A DNA stretch of 7,239 nt from an uncultured Bacteroidales bacterium. GTDB lineage: Bacteria; Bacteroidota; Bacteroidia; Bacteroidales; P3. Below are positions 4,719 to 7,239 of this stretch, piece after piece. Numbering within the stretch: position 1 is the stretch's first letter; each line of letters begins with the position of its first letter. The DNA is taken from contig CAMWSI010000040.1 of the NCBI GenBank assembly GCA_947176875.1, positions 1 to 7,239 on the forward strand, in the 5' to 3' direction. Position numbers and translations under genes: made by a program. The notes under the pieces were generated by a model. That model did not search any database and was not told the origin of the DNA. It was given only the letters and a program-made list of their open reading frames with translations.

Positions 4719-7239
4719 ATGTTAAAGAAAATTGCAATCTCAGCAGCGTTGCTGTTCCTCTTGGGAGGAGCACAGGCGCAGAACCCGGATGCCTCCACGA
4801 CCTACGAAGGGCAGAACGGCAGCCGGGCGGTCGTCATGACCGGTTTCAGAGACGGTTTGCTTAGTTTCCTTTCAGGCGACAACCGCTATCTGTGCGGTAC
4901 GGTAGGCCAAGAGGTCGGCTTCGTCTATGATTTCACCGAAAATAAAACGGCCACGTTCAACGACTTCCAGTTGCACGCTTATTTCTCGCCCGACCACTAC
5001 GTGGCGTCTTTACCGGGCGAAAAAGCCATACCGTATATCCACTATCAGGGACAAGATATCGATTTGGAAAAAACCATCAACAATCCCAGTTATGAAAACG
5101 ACCTTTCGTATTGGAACGCCCAAGCCAACGGCGACCACGTGGTCGTTTTAGCTTACGAGTATGAGACCGCGCCCAACGAGAACGGCGGCATCGATTCGGT
5201 CGTCAATAATGTGGGCGCCTTATATGACGGCAAGACCGGCAAACTGCGCACGTTGCTCCATTCTTACTGGCCGCGCCTGAAACCGTTGAATCATGAGGAC
5301 AACATAGGCTACGGTTCGCGCGCCAACGGTATTTCGGCCGACGGAACGGTTATCGGCGGCTGGGGCACCTGGCCGACCTCCCTCGTCTTATCGACTTGGC
5401 AGACGGTGTTTTGGGATTTGTCCGATTTGGACACCAAAGACACGATTTACACCTATGCGATAAGGGAACCGCTTTTCAGCATGTCCGACCTGACCGCCGT
5501 GAACTCAGACGGTAGCGTATTGGTAGGTTATAACCAAGAGACCGGACACGGTCTGATCATTTATTACGACCGTGCGGGCAAAAGTTTCACGATCGACACC
5601 ATATCACCGTTGCCCGGCTGGGATTTCGCCGCCTTCGACGGCGTTTCCGACAACGGCTTCATGGTCGGCTACTGCGGCATAGACGCCGATCCCGGCTCAC
5701 GGCAGGCCATCATCTACTCCAAGGAAACGGGGCTGATGACAGGGGAAAGCTTCCTTTATGAATATTACGATATCGCCGTACCCGAATTGGGGACCGTCAC
5801 GAACATGTCGGCCGACGGATCGATCATGGCCGGCTTCTTCTACGACCACGGCTATACGGTACCTTGGTTCGCTCAATTAGGCGCAGAGCGCATCCTGCCC
5901 CGCGCCAGAAACGTACAGGCCAAAGCCGCCGCCACGGGGCTGATTGTCCGTCTGGACTGGCAACGCCCGCTCGGTAGCGCGGGGAAAACGCTGACCGGCT
6001 ACGAGATTTACCGCGACAACAACGAAACGCCGATAGCCACGCTGGATGCGGACGCACTGACCTACACCGACAACTCGCTCGCTTCGGCCGGCACCCATAC
6101 GTATTACGTCCGCGCCATCTATACCGAAGGTGCGGCCGATAAAACGGCGTCGAACGCCGTCTTGACGATTGTCGAAGGCGGTTACTTCCCGGTTCAACAA
6201 ATCGGCAACCGCGTGCAATACAACCGCTACGCCTCCGTATATTGGGGACTGCCCTCTTCCGAAATAGCGACGGCATCGGCCTCATCGGTCGCGAAAGGCG
6301 AAAAGGGCGAAGCCAATCTGGCTCCGATTGCCCGTCCGCTGTCGCGCACGGCCCCGGTAGCCGAAGCCACCCGCCGGAACGACGCGAAATCGTACTTCAA
6401 TCCGTCGTTCGACTACATATTCGATGTCAATATGCTGATGTACAATGGTTACTGCGGCATTCCCATCGGTGAGAAATATTACATTTCCGGATGGAAAGAA
6501 GCCAGTATCCGCGTTATTGACCGGAACAACGAAATAGAAACGGAACTGAAGCCGGCCGGCTTGAACCACGCCGTACTCTCGATGGTATATCTCGCAGACC
6601 AGAACCAACTGCTCTGCGGCGGCCTTGAAAAAGTAACCGTCCTTGATTTGAAAACCAATACGGTACGTAACAACTTCGAGGCCGAAGCCCGCCACATGGC
6701 CTACCTGCCCGATTTCGAATTCGGCGGCCAGAAAGGCGTATTGCTGATGGGCGGTTGGAATACCTCCGATTTCTATTCGCTGGACGGCAAGCACCTCGGC
6801 ACGGCCGGCTTCGATTTCGACGCCCTCGACGTATCCGGTACGGCCTATCATAACGGCAAATTGTACGTGGCGTCCCAATCGGGTCCCAACACGAACGAAA
6901 TCTACACTTTCGATGTCGAAACCCGCAGCCAGATCGGCGATCCGGTTCAGGTAACGCAAGACCCGGCCGTTTACAACCTCTTGAGCCTTAATGGCGAAGT
7001 AACTTCCACCGATGATTTGGCCTACGCGGGCGGCCTGACGATCAGCACGCTCGAAGACGGTACGGTGGCTTTGTGCGCGGGTTATCAATGCAGCTATACG
7101 CAATCGCGCCTCATGTTCCTCGAACTGGAAAGCGCCCCCGAAAGACGCGGCTATACCCTTTACCGCAACGGCGAAATCATTGCCGAGGGGCTGACGACGC
7201 GCCGCTTTTTCGATGAATTGGACAAGCCCGGCACCTACG
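4719..7239 (+). CDS. Secreted beta-propeller / Fn3 multidomain protein, 3' end outside window
   Basis: The frame is open from ATG 4719 to the window edge: 840 codons plus one base, with no in-frame stop on full translation. A signal peptide is clear: MLKK, a hydrophobic core, AQA then QN, with cleavage after about residue 20. Residues 48-387 contain about six HAF-like blades, for example SADGTVIGG, NSDGSVLVGY and SADGSIMAGF, each followed by an aromatic strand such as GFVYDF or TVFWDL. Residues 395-485 are an Fn3 domain with GYEIYRD, YTD and YYVRAIY. After a basic, Ala-rich linker (518-562), residues 563-805 look like a second, different propeller of the YVTN/WD-like kind (LLCGGLEKVTVLDLKT, GKLYVASQSG). 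From about 807 a second Fn3 begins (GYTLYRNG) and is cut by the edge. No catalytic motif was seen; binding or a surface role is inferred. A sorting domain would be expected in the missing 3' part. Codon use matches gene 1, and the spacing suggests co-transcription. Confidence 0.93.
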   Translation, partial: MLKKIAISAALLFLLGGAQAQNPDASTTYEGQNGSRAVVMTGFRDGLLSFLSGDNRYLCGTVGQEVGFVYDFTENKTATFNDFQLHAYFSPDHYVASLPGEKAIPYIHYQGQDIDLEKTINNPSYENDLSYWNAQANGDHVVVLAYEYETAPNENGGIDSVVNNVGALYDGKTGKLRTLLHSYWPRLKPLNHEDNIGYGSRANGISADGTVIGGWGTWPTSLVLSTWQTVFWDLSDLDTKDTIYTYAIREPLFSMSDLTAVNSDGSVLVGYNQETGHGLIIYYDRAGKSFTIDTISPLPGWDFAAFDGVSDNGFMVGYCGIDADPGSRQAIIYSKETGLMTGESFLYEYYDIAVPELGTVTNMSADGSIMAGFFYDHGYTVPWFAQLGAERILPRARNVQAKAAATGLIVRLDWQRPLGSAGKTLTGYEIYRDNNETPIATLDADALTYTDNSLASAGTHTYYVRAIYTEGAADKTASNAVLTIVEGGYFPVQQIGNRVQYNRYASVYWGLPSSEIATASASSVAKGEKGEANLAPIARPLSRTAPVAEATRRNDAKSYFNPSFDYIFDVNMLMYNGYCGIPIGEKYYISGWKEASIRVIDRNNEIETELKPAGLNHAVLSMVYLADQNQLLCGGLEKVTVLDLKTNTVRNNFEAEARHMAYLPDFEFGGQKGVLLMGGWNTSDFYSLDGKHLGTAGFDFDALDVSGTAYHNGKLYVASQSGPNTNEIYTFDVETRSQIGDPVQVTQDPAVYNLLSLNGEVTSTDDLAYAGGLTISTLEDGTVALCAGYQCSYTQSRLMFLELESAPERRGYTLYRNGEIIAEGLTTRRFFDELDKPGTY
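4860..5879 (+). repeat. HAF-like beta-propeller repeats within gene 2
   Basis: Degenerate motifs of the form S-x-(D/N)-G-hydrophobic run-G occur near residues 53 (SGDNRYLCG), 135 (ANGDHVVVLAY), 206 (SADGTVIGG), 262 (NSDGSVLVG), 310 (SDNGFMVG) and 364 (SADGSIMAG). The last four are spaced 48-56 residues apart. Each is followed by a strand with an aromatic and an acidic residue (GFVYDF, GALYDG, TVFWDL, IIYYDR, IIYSKE, PWFAQL). This spacing and pattern match the extracellular HAF repeat family, which is thought to build beta-propellers. The first two copies are more diverged and less certain. Confidence 0.65.

Noticed and set aside
4860..5879. Propeller repeats as a recent tandem DNA duplication
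   Set aside because: The similarity is at the protein-motif level only. The DNA of the blades is strongly diverged and shows no long direct repeats, so slippage or phase variation is not supported.
5824..6285. 153-codon Arg/Ser-rich minus-strand frame
   Set aside because: Very high Arg, Ser and Pro content is the usual product of reading a GC-rich gene in a wrong frame. It lies wholly inside gene 2.
6282..7103. 273-codon open frame on the minus strand
   Set aside because: It is codon-aligned antisense to the propeller region of gene 2, whose plus-strand frame is uninterrupted and domain-bearing.

Overview
The window looks like a chromosomal segment of a member of the Bacteroidota, probably order Bacteroidales. 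The evidence is: two large secreted, multidomain surface-type proteins; a C-terminal region on the first that looks like a type IX secretion (T9SS) sorting domain; A-rich translation starts without a Shine-Dalgarno sequence; and GC-leaning genes next to AT-rich intergenic DNA. The genus cannot be assigned from what is visible.

Layout. Bases 1-287 hold no gene that can be supported. They contain a GC-richer left end (1 to about 90), an AT-rich block (about 86-220) with a 14-bp palindrome and a weak candidate promoter, and a hairpin (223-260) that ends 27 bases before the preferred start of the first gene. Gene 1 (288-4622, + strand, 1444 aa) encodes a signal peptide, a long beta-rich N-terminal half with no firm family, two fibronectin type III (Fn3)-like modules around a jelly-roll/adhesin-like module, two tandem InlB-B-type repeats and the sorting-domain-like tail. 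A 96-bp spacer follows, with a 13-pair hairpin and an A-rich leader. Gene 2 (4719 to beyond 7239, + strand) is open at the right edge, with 840 codons visible and no in-frame stop. It encodes a signal peptide, a HAF-like beta-propeller of about six blades, an Fn3 domain, a second propeller-like region and the beginning of a second Fn3 domain.

The two genes probably form one transcription unit for exported, cell-surface or released proteins with adhesive or scaffold architecture. No catalytic motif was found in either. The most unusual non-coding signal is that both genes share one leader design: a hairpin, then 27-28 A-rich bases without a Shine-Dalgarno, then ATG. No RNA gene, CRISPR array, insertion sequence or attachment site was seen. 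The window does not show a clearly new enzymatic or defence system. Its novelty lies in domain architecture and leader structure.
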